Virus record (IMG/VR): IMGVR_UViG_3300039191_000106
Coordinates: 1 to 40,456 of that record
DNA from: a virus
Length of the DNA stretch: 40,456 nt
Reading direction: 5' to 3' (one strand)
A program made the translations under genes and the position numbers. This document shows positions 29,908 to 37,326 of the stretch, in pieces. Every line of letters begins with the position of its first letter. Within the stretch, counting starts at the first letter, position 1. The notes under the pieces were generated by a model. The model saw only the letters and a list, made by a program, of their open reading frames with translations, ran no database searches and was not told where the DNA came from.

Positions 29908-29939
29908 TAACTAACACAATCAAAAAGGACGGTTTAAAC

Positions 29940-30227
29940 ATGTGGAATGCAGATACAGATAATTCAGGAGGCTTTGAAGCAAAAACTTTAGATGATCTTT
30001 CATGGACTATTGCCAATCATTACGCTGAAAATATGCAAGATTTACCTTCTATAAACCTTGTTTATTATGAAAATGCACATAGTGCTAGATCAACTTTATC
30101 TACTATTGGAATTGTAGAGTTTACAGAATCATGTGAAGTTGATTTTCAGAATGAAATTGAAGAAATTCAAGCAGAAGATAACCATAGGGATCAAGTAAGA
30201 TCTGATTACCTTGCCAATTTATTATAG
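29940..30227 (+). CDS. Hypothetical acidic protein, 95 aa
   Basis: The ribosome binding site AAAAAGGACGG matches others in the arm. The product begins MWNADTDNSGGFEAKTLDDL, has mixed helical/beta character, and ends acidic. No family recognised. It is separated by 10 bases from the methyltransferase gene, so a common transcript is likely. Confidence 0.55.
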   Translation: MWNADTDNSGGFEAKTLDDLSWTIANHYAENMQDLPSINLVYYENAHSARSTLSTIGIVEFTESCEVDFQNEIEEIQAEDNHRDQVRSDYLANLL

Positions 30228-30237
30228 AGGATAAACA

Positions 30238-31044
30238 ATGGCGATTAAAAAAGAGGTAATAATAGGCGATTGTAGGTTGATACTAGGTGATGCTTTAGAG
30301 GTTATGCCAACTCTTGATAAAGTTAATATGGTTTTAGTCGACCCCCCGTATGGTACAACAGCCTGTAAGTGGGATGCTATTCTACCACTCAAGCAAATGT
30401 GGGTGCAGCTTAAAGAGATAACAGAGCCAGCAACAGCTATTGTTATGATGGCAAGTCAACCCTTTACCACTCAGCTGATAGCTAGTAATTATGATATGTT
30501 TAAGTATTGTTGGGTGTGGGAAAAATCACAAACAACAGGTTTTTTAAATGCGTGGAAAATGCCACTTAAGGCGGTAGAGGATATTTGTATATTTTACGAA
30601 CGCCCTGCAGTATATAATCCAATTTTACGAGAAAAAGACAAGCATAATATTAGACCAGTAGCAGCACGCCCCAAATTAAGTAACTGTTATGGAAAGCACA
30701 AATTAAATGTTCATAAATGCCCCCCAGATAAAACCATGCCTAGTAATTTAATAAAATTTAACAATGCGCAAAATACAGTTCACCCAACGCAGAAACCAGT
30801 TGCACTAATGGAATACCTAATAAACACCTACACAAACGCTGGTGACACAGTCCTTGATTTTACAATGGGAAGCGGAACAACCCTAGTGGCATGTGCAAAG
30901 ATGGGGCGTAAAGGCATAGGAATAGAACTTGATGAGGATTACTTCAATATCGCTTGTAAACGTGTTGCTGACGCTTACAAACAGCCTGATATGCTAATTG
31001 AACAACCAAAAGCTAAACTAGAACAAGATACAATGGAACTTTAA
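30238..31044 (+). CDS. DNA methyltransferase (N4-cytosine/N6-adenine), 268 aa
   Basis: Catalytic DPPYGTT at residues 35-41 (motif IV) precedes HPTQKPVALMEYLI and DFTMGSGTTLVAC (motif I, around residue 208), so motif order is that of beta-class methyltransferases (PF01555 type). It methylates exocyclic amino groups in a specific sequence. It lies among recombination genes, and its likely job is protection of phage DNA. It has no linked restriction enzyme, so it is a solitary enzyme. Confidence 0.92.
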   Translation: MAIKKEVIIGDCRLILGDALEVMPTLDKVNMVLVDPPYGTTACKWDAILPLKQMWVQLKEITEPATAIVMMASQPFTTQLIASNYDMFKYCWVWEKSQTTGFLNAWKMPLKAVEDICIFYERPAVYNPILREKDKHNIRPVAARPKLSNCYGKHKLNVHKCPPDKTMPSNLIKFNNAQNTVHPTQKPVALMEYLINTYTNAGDTVLDFTMGSGTTLVACAKMGRKGIGIELDEDYFNIACKRVADAYKQPDMLIEQPKAKLEQDTMEL

Positions 31045-31064
31045 TTTAAACTAGGAAAACGAAA

Positions 31065-32303
31065 ATGACTAAAAATACAGAAGTAATTTTATATGAAGAA
31101 AAAGATGCAAATGCAGTCACCCTTTTTAATGGCGATGGTTTAGATCCGTTCATTGAAAACATTAGGAAAGTTGCAGAAGAATTTGAAGCTGATGTAACTA
31201 CTGAAAAAGGGCGCAAAGCTATAAGTTCCCTTGCTTACAAAGTCAGCAATGCAAAAAGCCTAGTTGAAAGACTAAGACTTGAAGAAAATGAAAGCCACCA
31301 AGCGCAAATTAATAAAAACAACGCAAAAGGCAAAAAGGCAAAGAATGCCCTGCAAGAAATTCAAGATAACGTTAAACAGCCTCTTACCGATTGGAACGCT
31401 AGGATTAAGGGGCATCAAGACGCTATTGCAGCCATCCAGCAAACATCTTTATCAATTCAATCACGATGGGATATCATTGATACTGTAGAAATTGATAATT
31501 TTACATTGCAATTAAAGAGTGATGATAGGGATTGGCAAGAATTTTCTTTTAAAGCGGAGGGTGTAAAGAAGCAAGCTATTGAAGCTATTGAATCCACCAT
31601 TGCCAAGCGCAAAAAGCAAGCTGATGATAAATTAGAATTTGAACGTTTGCAAAAAGCCGAATCCGACAGATTACAAAAAGAACGTGATGATGCTATTGCT
31701 TTAAAAGCTGCTGAAGCTGCAAAACAAGAGGCAGAAGCGCAAGCGGAACAAAAGCGCATAGCAGAGGCTGCAAAAGCAGAAGCGGCACGTTCTGAAGCCG
31801 CCGCTGTACTTTTAAAGGCTCAACAGGATAAGGACAAAGCAGAATCAGAAAGAAAAGCTGCTGTGATAGCCGCTGAAGAAGCTAAAAAACAAGCCATTGT
31901 TGATAAGGCTCTTGCTATTAAACAAGCTGCTGAAGCTGCGGAAGCCCTTGTAAAACAGAAAGCCCTTGCTGATGAACAAGCAGAGGCTGCTAAACAACTG
32001 GCTATCGAAACAAAGGCTATTAATGCAGCCGCTGTAATTGCCGCTGAAAAAAAGGCTGCTGACCAAAGGGAGGTCGATAGATTAAAAGTTGTTGCTGATT
32101 TGCAAAAGCAAGCTGATGATAAAAGGGCTGCGGATTTGGCTGTAATAGCAAAACGTGAAGCCGATGAAGAACATAAAAAGAATGTGATTCTTGAAGCTGA
32201 AAACGCTCTTGTGGCGGTTGAGGGGTTTTCGCATAGATTAGCGTCGGGAGTAATTGAAGCTATTGTTAGTGGTAAAATTCCACATGTGAGTTTTAACTAT
32301 TAA
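31065..32303 (+). CDS. Ala/Lys/Glu-rich coiled-coil phage protein, 412 aa
   Basis: The N-terminal ~130 residues (TTEKGRKAISSLAYKVSNAK and KAKNALQEIQDNVKQPLTDW) match a conserved phage protein near recombination genes. Residues ~180-380 form a very long Ala/Lys/Glu coiled coil. The C-terminal end (LVAVEGFSHRLASGVIEAIV) has a typical helical tail. Similarity to TolA in such proteins is compositional and misleading. The function is unknown; association with phage replication or recombination is inferred from position. Confidence 0.7.
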   Translation: MTKNTEVILYEEKDANAVTLFNGDGLDPFIENIRKVAEEFEADVTTEKGRKAISSLAYKVSNAKSLVERLRLEENESHQAQINKNNAKGKKAKNALQEIQDNVKQPLTDWNARIKGHQDAIAAIQQTSLSIQSRWDIIDTVEIDNFTLQLKSDDRDWQEFSFKAEGVKKQAIEAIESTIAKRKKQADDKLEFERLQKAESDRLQKERDDAIALKAAEAAKQEAEAQAEQKRIAEAAKAEAARSEAAAVLLKAQQDKDKAESERKAAVIAAEEAKKQAIVDKALAIKQAAEAAEALVKQKALADEQAEAAKQLAIETKAINAAAVIAAEKKAADQREVDRLKVVADLQKQADDKRAADLAVIAKREADEEHKKNVILEAENALVAVEGFSHRLASGVIEAIVSGKIPHVSFNY

Positions 32304-32352
32304 CTTTTATGGGGCTTTCCACCCCACCAACTAATCAATAATAGGTTTTAAC

Positions 32353-32811
32353 ATGGATGTACCAATGCCAGAACTACCAAGCCGAAACAGTAAATATATA
32401 GAAAAACAGAATCCAAAGCCTTTTTATACCCACGAAATAAAAGAAGGGCGGGAGGTTATAGGATATTTGCAACTAGTGGAATATTTCAGAAAGGGATCTA
32501 TTCCACATCTTGAATATAAGCTTAATGAAGAATGCTGGAATAAAGGCGTTATGAGTAAAGAGCTACCTAAATATTTAAAGATGATTGCTAGAGATGGTTA
32601 TAATAAAATGCTTGCCCTTGTAACCCCTGATAATGTTGCAAGCAAGCGACTATTAGATAAAAATGGATTTGTTTTTGTTGCAGATATTGGAGGAAAGCAA
32701 AGCTATATAATTGATTTAAACCACACTAAACAAGATATAGAATTTGTAACAAATGTTATGGCTTGGCACTCTGAAAACCGTAGACGATTTGAAGAAAGAC
32801 ATGGTAAATAA
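32353..32811 (+). CDS. GNAT-family acetyltransferase, 152 aa
   Basis: The segment LEYKLNEECWNKGVMSKELP then KYLKMIARDGYNKMLALV and PDNVASKRLLDKNGFVF follows the RimJ/RimL-like GNAT pattern (NxAS, K.GF) that binds acetyl-CoA. The protein is short for the family. It could modify a host or phage protein; the target is unknown. Its end overlaps the Ref-like gene start by 11 bases. Confidence 0.7.
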   Translation: MDVPMPELPSRNSKYIEKQNPKPFYTHEIKEGREVIGYLQLVEYFRKGSIPHLEYKLNEECWNKGVMSKELPKYLKMIARDGYNKMLALVTPDNVASKRLLDKNGFVFVADIGGKQSYIIDLNHTKQDIEFVTNVMAWHSENRRRFEERHGK

Positions 32812-33127
32812 AAAACCGCCCACAAAAGAAGAATCTGAATACATGGGAAAGGTAGCTGATTTGGGTTGTTATATTGGCAATCACTACCCGGAACACAAAA
32901 AAGATTGTTCTTATAAAATAGAAGTTCACCACAAAACAGGGTGCGGCATGGCACTAAGGGCAAGCCATTATTTGACAATAGGTTTGTGTGTTAACCACCA
33001 TTCAGCGCAAACACCATTGCCTTTTGGATATGCAGTTCACAAAGGAACCAAGTCTTTTGAAGCTCTATATACCACACAAGATAATATGATTGAATGGACT
33101 AAACAACAAATTAAGAGGATCGTATGA
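32801..33127 (+). CDS. Ref-like HNH nuclease (recombination enhancement family), 108 aa
   Basis: ATG at 32801 gives MVNKKPPTKEESEYMGKVAD then LGC, followed by IEVHHKTGCGMALRASHYLT and IGLCVNHH. This HH...G.G...RASH...LC..HH series is characteristic of the Ref family, of which phage P1 Ref is a RecA-dependent nuclease. Longer upstream start options overlap the previous gene too far. It probably cuts D-loop DNA when RecA-type filaments are present, acting with the other recombination genes. Confidence 0.75.
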   Translation: MVNKKPPTKEESEYMGKVADLGCYIGNHYPEHKKDCSYKIEVHHKTGCGMALRASHYLTIGLCVNHHSAQTPLPFGYAVHKGTKSFEALYTTQDNMIEWTKQQIKRIV

Positions 33128-33420
33128 CAGAAAAAACTACTGGTGAAAAAATCAGAATAAGAGCCGTTATGCTTTGTAAAAACGTGAAGTTTCAGGAGTT
33201 TTGCTATACCAAAAAGATTACGTTTCAAGTAGACCCTAAAAACCCATATACCGAAGAACTAGCGAAATTTGTTATATGTAATACTTGCAAAATATATTCA
33301 CGCTCGGAACTTGCAACCTCGCAAATTGCACAAGATAAATTCAAATTACTATATAAAGAATATCAAAACTGGGAAAACCCAGTAGAAAAACAATATGCCG
33401 ATATCTTGAGCAGGAATTAA
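33124..33420 (+). CDS. Hypothetical protein, 98 aa
   Basis: Starts within the stop of the Ref-like gene (ATGA overlap). Basic N-terminus (KIRIRAVMLCKNVKFQEF), five Cys in pairs (CxxC at 91-94 of the coding order, ICNTCKIYSR), suggesting a small zinc-binding site. No family recognised. Confidence 0.6.
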   Translation: MTEKTTGEKIRIRAVMLCKNVKFQEFCYTKKITFQVDPKNPYTEELAKFVICNTCKIYSRSELATSQIAQDKFKLLYKEYQNWENPVEKQYADILSRN

Positions 33421-33633
33421 ATGGATATAGAAGAACTAGAATACGAATACAAGGAGCGTGTCTCAAGAATGACTGTTGACGGTGGCGAAGATGATGAGGT
33501 TTCAAAGCGTAAAGTTCGGGAGCAAATCGTGCCACTTATGCTAAAAATAATGAAGCATAGCGAGGTAACAAAAACATTGAGCAAGTGGAATAGCGAGCTT
33601 GTGCCTATGGATATTATAAACAAACAAGAATAG
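33421..33633 (+). CDS. Hypothetical acidic protein, 70 aa
   Basis: ATG follows the previous stop directly (TAAATG). The N-terminus is acidic (MDIEELEYEYKERVSRM) and the remainder helical. No family recognised; coupled to the preceding gene. Confidence 0.55.
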   Translation: MDIEELEYEYKERVSRMTVDGGEDDEVSKRKVREQIVPLMLKIMKHSEVTKTLSKWNSELVPMDIINKQE

Positions 33634-33648
33634 CGTAAGTGCTATCGG

Positions 33649-33705
33649 GGGAGGGCGTTCTTAACTGACACTTGAGTTATAGCCGTTTTGGTTTATTGCC
33701 CTCCC
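33649..33705. repeat. 8-bp GC-rich inverted repeat with 41-base loop in the gap before the ATPase gene
   Basis: GGGAGGGC (33649-33656) and GCCCTCCC (33698-33705) close a loop that holds a smaller TAACT/AGTTA hairpin. It stands out in an AT-rich arm and may be a terminator or a structured RNA. A possible extended -10 promoter (around 33737-33766, weak) for the next gene lies after it. Confidence 0.55.
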
Positions 33706-33804
33706 TTGTAAAAATTTAATACCATAAGTTATAAATTAAAGCTTGCTTTTATAATCTATAGTGGTAATAATAGTGTATTAACAAAAAAGGACGGGTTTTA
33801 AGTT

Positions 33805-34767
33805 ATGGCGTATGAAATAGCAAAAAGGGAAGCTGTACCCTTATTAATATCACTATCAGGAAAATCAGGAACCGGTAAAACGTACAGTGCATTACAGATT
33901 GCTGGTGGTATTGCTGAGGGCGTTGATGGTGGCAAGGTGGCTTTTATAGACACAGAAGCCGGACGTGGTAGCATGTATGCAGATGATCCAGATATAATAT
34001 CTGCTATGCCTAATGGACAATATTACAGGCAAGCTTTAACTGAACCGTTTACGCCTCTAAGATATGTTCTTGCAATTCAAGAGGCGATCAAAGAAAAAAT
34101 GACTGTTTTAATTATTGATTCTGCCTCGCATGAATGGGAAGGTTCCGGCGGTTGTCAGGATATAGCCGAAAATAATAAATTGTGTGGAATGCCTAACTGG
34201 GCAATGGCTAAAATGGCACATAAGAAATTGATCAATCTTTTAACACAATGCCCCATGCACATTATCTTTTGCCTAAGAGCAAGAGAAAAAAGCAAGCCTA
34301 TAAAAAATCCCGAAACAGGTAAAACCGAAGTTGTTGATTGTGGTACACAGCCAATTCAAGAAAAAAACTTTATGTATGAAATGACTTTATCAATGATGAT
34401 GGATGAAAATGTTGCGGGAAAACCAATTATAACAAAATGCCCTAAACCACTAAGGCATCTTTTCAATGGTGAACAAGCTCTTATTACTAAAGATATAGGT
34501 GTAAAGCTTCGTGAATGGTCTGAAAGTGGTGAAGCGGTTGATATGAGACTAAGAAACTTAATGAGGGAATGCAAAGATGTTGCCCTTACAGGCTCTGTTG
34601 CCCTTGATGGTTTTATGAGATCTTTGGAATTAAATGATAAAGCCATTATAGGAAAACTAAGCACAAAAGATTTTCAGGCAGAAGTTCGTTCACTAGCAGC
34701 TGAAGCTGATCTTATGATTGCAACCACAACTGAAGATGATAAACCAAAACCACTTTTTAACACTTAA
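33805..34767 (+). CDS. RecA/Sak4-like ATPase (AAA_24), 320 aa
   Basis: Walker A GKSGTGKT at residues 19-26, Walker B-like MTVLIIDSASHEWEG, and AMAKMAHKKLINLLTQCP with IIFCLRAREK following. This matches the phage AAA_24/Sak4 family, related to RecA, which assists single-strand annealing and strand exchange. It is the likely partner of the exonuclease at 28712. It has its own RBS (AAAAAAGGACGG). Confidence 0.8.
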   Translation: MAYEIAKREAVPLLISLSGKSGTGKTYSALQIAGGIAEGVDGGKVAFIDTEAGRGSMYADDPDIISAMPNGQYYRQALTEPFTPLRYVLAIQEAIKEKMTVLIIDSASHEWEGSGGCQDIAENNKLCGMPNWAMAKMAHKKLINLLTQCPMHIIFCLRAREKSKPIKNPETGKTEVVDCGTQPIQEKNFMYEMTLSMMMDENVAGKPIITKCPKPLRHLFNGEQALITKDIGVKLREWSESGEAVDMRLRNLMRECKDVALTGSVALDGFMRSLELNDKAIIGKLSTKDFQAEVRSLAAEADLMIATTTEDDKPKPLFNT

Positions 34768-34779
34768 TATAGGTATAAC

Positions 34780-35112
34780 ATGGCAAAAGGACATAATTCA
34801 GGCGCATTTTATGGCGGTCTATCTGCTGAACATTTAAAGCAGTTTATAGAACGCCTAGAACGCTTGCAAGAAGAAAAAAGCAACGTAACCAATGACATCA
34901 ACGAGGTTCTAGCAGAATCAAAAGGTGCTGGATTTGATGTTAAAACGCTTCGTGAAATATTAAAGATACGAAAAATTGAAGCAAGCGATTTAGAAGCACG
35001 AGAATATCTTTTATATACATATAAAAAAGCGTTGGGAATGTCACCAGATTTATTTGATGAAGATGATAATCCGGCAATCAAAGAAAATAAATCAGAAACT
35101 AAAAAGGCTTAA
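34780..35112 (+). CDS. GapR-like DNA-binding protein (DUF2312), 110 aa
   Basis: The N-terminal core LKQFIERLERLQEEKSNV then NDINEVLAESKGAGFDVKTL and EILKIRKIE is the DUF2312 signature found in alphaproteobacterial GapR. Caulobacter GapR binds overtwisted AT-rich DNA and stimulates topoisomerases during replication. This copy is slightly longer, with an acidic tail. In the phage it could help replication fork progress or compete with the host protein. It also gives the best host clue in the window. Confidence 0.85.
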   Translation: MAKGHNSGAFYGGLSAEHLKQFIERLERLQEEKSNVTNDINEVLAESKGAGFDVKTLREILKIRKIEASDLEAREYLLYTYKKALGMSPDLFDEDDNPAIKENKSETKKA

Positions 35113-35114
35113 AA

Positions 35115-35285
35115 ATGGCAAAGTTTAATATTGATGTAGAATACTACGCAAAGTATAAAAAGAGCCTTACAATATACGCTGATAGTGATGATGAAGCTGA
35201 ACAAAAGGCTTTGGAATTAGTTACCAGTTGGAATAATGTAACTGAAGATATAGATCCAGAAGTTGTAAGCATAGCCGAGGAATAA
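35115..35285 (+). CDS. Small DpnD-like protein, 56 aa
   Basis: ATG at 35115, stop at 35283-35285. The product MAKFNIDVEYYAKYKKSLTI then YADSDDEAEQKALEL has the beta strand and D/E-A-E helix pattern of DpnD/PcfM-type proteins, similar to the C-terminal half of the product at 23244. It starts 2 bases after the GapR stop, so it is in the same operon. Function unknown. Confidence 0.6.
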   Translation: MAKFNIDVEYYAKYKKSLTIYADSDDEAEQKALELVTSWNNVTEDIDPEVVSIAEE

Positions 35286-35303
35286 TAAAGAACGCCTGAA
35301 GGC

Positions 35304-35330
35304 GGGGGGTGGTTTAATACCTTTCCCCCC
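35304..35330 (+). terminator. G6/C8 hairpin, possible terminator after the GapR operon
   Basis: GGGGGG (35304-35309) pairs with C residues at 35325-35332 around a loop that contains a GGT/ACC pair, next to a CGCCT/AGGCG hairpin at 35293-35304. There is no U-tract, so it may be only a weak terminator or RNA stabiliser. Confidence 0.45.
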
Positions 35331-35362
35331 CCAACAAACCATTAGTCATAAGGGAAAATCAA

Positions 35363-35692
35363 ATGGCAAGTAAATCAACAGAAAAAGATATATTGTTTGG
35401 TGAAAAAGTAAGAGCCATCAGGAAAAAGGCTGGCAAAAGCAGAAGGCAAGTTTCTGAAGTTTTAAATGTGACATCACAGCAGCTTTGCAAATATGAGACC
35501 GGTGAAAACCGTATTTCATCTGGAAAATTGGTTGAGCTTGCAAACGCTCTTGACATTGATTTTCTTGAAATAATACCTGAAGAATTTCTTGATCTTCATA
35601 AGATTGATAATGATGCTCTGTGTTTATGGAAAAGGTTATCACCAGAAAATAAAATTCTAGTGATAAATGTAATCCGTGAAATGGTTAAATAG
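35363..35692 (+). CDS. XRE-family regulator (CI-type candidate), 109 aa
   Basis: HTH segment KVRAIRKKAGKSRRQVSEVL then NVTSQQLCKYETGENRISSG and LVELANALDIDFLEIIP. The C-terminal helical tail resembles alphaproteobacterial XRE proteins with a short dimerisation part. It lies behind a hairpin, near the end of the rightward arm. It may repress the early promoters; its position away from them is unlike lambda cI. A 15-codon frame follows directly. Confidence 0.8.
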   Translation: MASKSTEKDILFGEKVRAIRKKAGKSRRQVSEVLNVTSQQLCKYETGENRISSGKLVELANALDIDFLEIIPEEFLDLHKIDNDALCLWKRLSPENKILVINVIREMVK

Positions 35693-35779
35693 ATGGATGA
35701 TCAAGTAGAGATTCTAAAGAATAGCCTGAGTAAGCTTTAAAAGGCTCAATTTTTTAATAATAAACTAGGAGTTTATAAA

Positions 35780-35929
35780 ATGTTTGCACTAATTATGATT
35801 ACATTAATTTCTTTTGGAGCTGTTACTTCCGCACACTGTCAAATTGAAGGTGTTGCACCGGATAAGTGCTTTACGAAGGAAAACATAAGCGTGGTTAATG
35901 AGTACCCCAGCAGCCGCGGCAGAAGATAA
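35780..35929 (+). CDS. Small secreted protein, 49 aa
   Basis: ATG at 35780 preceded by TAGGAG. Residues 1-18 (MFALIMITLISFGAVTSA) are a plausible signal peptide ending in TSA, followed by a 31-residue mature part with two Cys (20, 30). It is followed by a hairpin terminator. Possible periplasmic role; unknown. Confidence 0.5.
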   Translation: MFALIMITLISFGAVTSAHCQIEGVAPDKCFTKENISVVNEYPSSRGRR

Positions 35930-35942
35930 GGCTTCGGTCTTT

Positions 35943-35973
35943 GGGTGTAGGTTTCTTATCCATCCCTACACCC
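35943..35973 (+). terminator. Perfect 9-bp hairpin terminator
   Basis: GGGTGTAGG (35943-35951) and CCTACACCC (35965-35973) with a 13-base loop, followed by an AT-rich run with TTTT. A competing pair GATAAG (35925-35930)/CTTATC (35955-35960) exists, so it could act as an attenuator. Confidence 0.55.
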
Positions 35974-36005
35974 TAAACTTTTAAAACTAATAGGAAAAAA
36001 GGAAA

Positions 36006-36185
36006 ATGTTTTCTGGAATTTTACCTCTTTTAATTGCAACTGGCGTTTTAAACAAAGAGCAAAGAATATTTAAAAGCCGCCATAAACAAGCTATAAAAAT
36101 TTGTTTAAATTATGGGAAATCGCACGATCATAACAACTCTTTTTGTTCTGCTTTCTGCTGCAAAAAATTTAAGGAATTAAAATAA
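36006..36185 (+). CDS. Hypothetical small protein, 59 aa
   Basis: ATG at 36006 with AAAGGAAA upstream, stop at 36183. N-terminal hydrophobic part (GILPLLIATGVLNK), basic middle and Cys-rich end (SFCSAFCCKKF). The ATG of the HExxH gene follows 1 base after its stop, which supports it. Function unknown. Confidence 0.5.
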   Translation: MFSGILPLLIATGVLNKEQRIFKSRHKQAIKICLNYGKSHDHNNSFCSAFCCKKFKELK

Positions 36186-36186
36186 G

Positions 36187-36603
36187 ATGGAAATTATACA
36201 CACCCGCCCACCTAATTTTGATGAAATTCTTGCAGTTTTCCCAAAAGCTATAAGCAAGGATATTGTGTTTGCTTACAATGGTAAAATATACGTTCCATCA
36301 AAAAAGCCTTTATCTCAGGCAATCATAGAGCATGAAAAAACACATCTTATCAGGCAAGGTAAAACCAAAGAAGATGCTGATCGGTGGTGGTATAACTATC
36401 TTAATGATATAAGCTTTCGATATTATGAAGAACTGCTGGCTCATGCAGCCGAATACAAAGCAATGACGACTTGCGCATCTAGGCAACACCGAAGATCCGC
36501 ACTAAAAGAAACGTCAAAGAAATTATCCGCCCCACTTTATAACAATATGGTTTCGCAAAAAATAGCCGCGTTGCAAATAAAGGATGTGTTACGCCGTGTA
36601 TAA
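36187..36603 (+). CDS. HExxH zinc-metalloprotein, 138 aa
   Basis: IEHEKTHLIRQG contains His49-Glu50-x2-His53, the zincin motif, followed by a helix with EELLAHAAEY (Glu81, Glu82, His86, Glu89) that can provide the third ligand. The size agrees with small phage-encoded putative metallopeptidases found at early-arm ends. Protease activity and target are not known. The next gene overlaps its end. Confidence 0.6.
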   Translation: MEIIHTRPPNFDEILAVFPKAISKDIVFAYNGKIYVPSKKPLSQAIIEHEKTHLIRQGKTKEDADRWWYNYLNDISFRYYEELLAHAAEYKAMTTCASRQHRRSALKETSKKLSAPLYNNMVSQKIAALQIKDVLRRV

Positions 36604-37042
36604 AAAAGACTTACATAGAATAGAAGATTCCATTATTCCATTCATTTTAGAAGGCTTGCTTTTCGCTCAAATAAAGCAACGCCCACAAAATGAAAAGCTT
36701 TATGCAGATGCTTTAAATATTCTTAGAAAAGGATATATACAAGATCTTAATTCAAGGCAGCTTTTGAGAAGGGCAGAACGGATAGAAAAAAAAGTATTGA
36801 AATATTGGAGCGATAACGATTATATAATTAGAAAATCAATTATGGTTTTAAGCTATCTAGCAGCGGCTTTAAATGCTAGTGAGGCTTTAATTTTGCAACC
36901 AGAAACACAGCAGCTATTTAAAGAAATAAATGAAATTATTACTGATGCTTATGGCGATGAAGATATTTTAAAACAAGATAAAAGTGCTGCAAAGCAAATG
37001 CCTAAGATTTTAGATATATTGCAAGCTGAGGGATTGTATTAA
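36596..37042 (+). CDS. Hypothetical helical protein, 148 aa
   Basis: I choose GTG 36596, with AAGGA 11 bases upstream, although ATG 36584 would also work. The sequence is helical (DLNSRQLLRRAERIEKKVLK and LSYLAAALNASEALIL). It overlaps the HExxH gene by 8 bases and is the last gene of the plus arm. No family recognised; it may act together with the HExxH protein. Confidence 0.6.
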   Translation: MYKKDLHRIEDSIIPFILEGLLFAQIKQRPQNEKLYADALNILRKGYIQDLNSRQLLRRAERIEKKVLKYWSDNDYIIRKSIMVLSYLAAALNASEALILQPETQQLFKEINEIITDAYGDEDILKQDKSAAKQMPKILDILQAEGLY

Positions 37043-37326
37043 CATGAAAAACTTTTTAAAATTACTTATTGCCGATTAGCATTAAGGCACTAATCAAAAC
37101 ACAATCAAATAGCTAAGGTGCTGTTATATCATGCAAAATAACATGTCAGCGAAATCAATATCGTGAACAAATCATAAAAGAAACGCATTGCTCTAAAGCA
37201 CTTTTTCCCCGTTACAACAATGTAATATTAACGGCTTGAAAACTGCAAGTTTTGTACGGGCGCATGATAACAAGGGGCATCCGTCCACTCCCAGCGCAGC
37301 TTTTTTGTAACATCAAATTGATTCTA
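37043..37326. other. Convergent intergenic region between the two arms
   Basis: No gene longer than 11 codons was found. Inverted repeats: GATTAG/CTAATC (37074-37079, 37090-37095), CCGTTA/TAACGG (37209-37214, 37229-37234) and AAAACT/AGTTTT (37239-37244, 37248-37253). Transcripts from both sides should end here, but none of these hairpins is a convincing intrinsic terminator. A GC-richer patch (37255-37310) stands out and is unexplained; I did not recognise a tRNA or attachment site. Confidence 0.6.

Noticed and set aside
31065-32303. TolA-like envelope protein
   Set aside because: Similarity is only in Ala/Lys/Glu coiled-coil composition; there is no membrane anchor.
35693-35740. A 15-codon frame directly after the 109-aa XRE gene
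   Set aside because: Too short for support; no separate RBS.
36006-36185. Lipoprotein or spanin
   Set aside because: No lipobox and a basic rather than hydrophobic-helix profile; kept as hypothetical.
37255-37310. GC-richer patch as a tRNA, attachment site or cos site
   Set aside because: No cloverleaf or T-loop sequence could be drawn, no integrase is present, and the terminase genes are far away. Left as unexplained.
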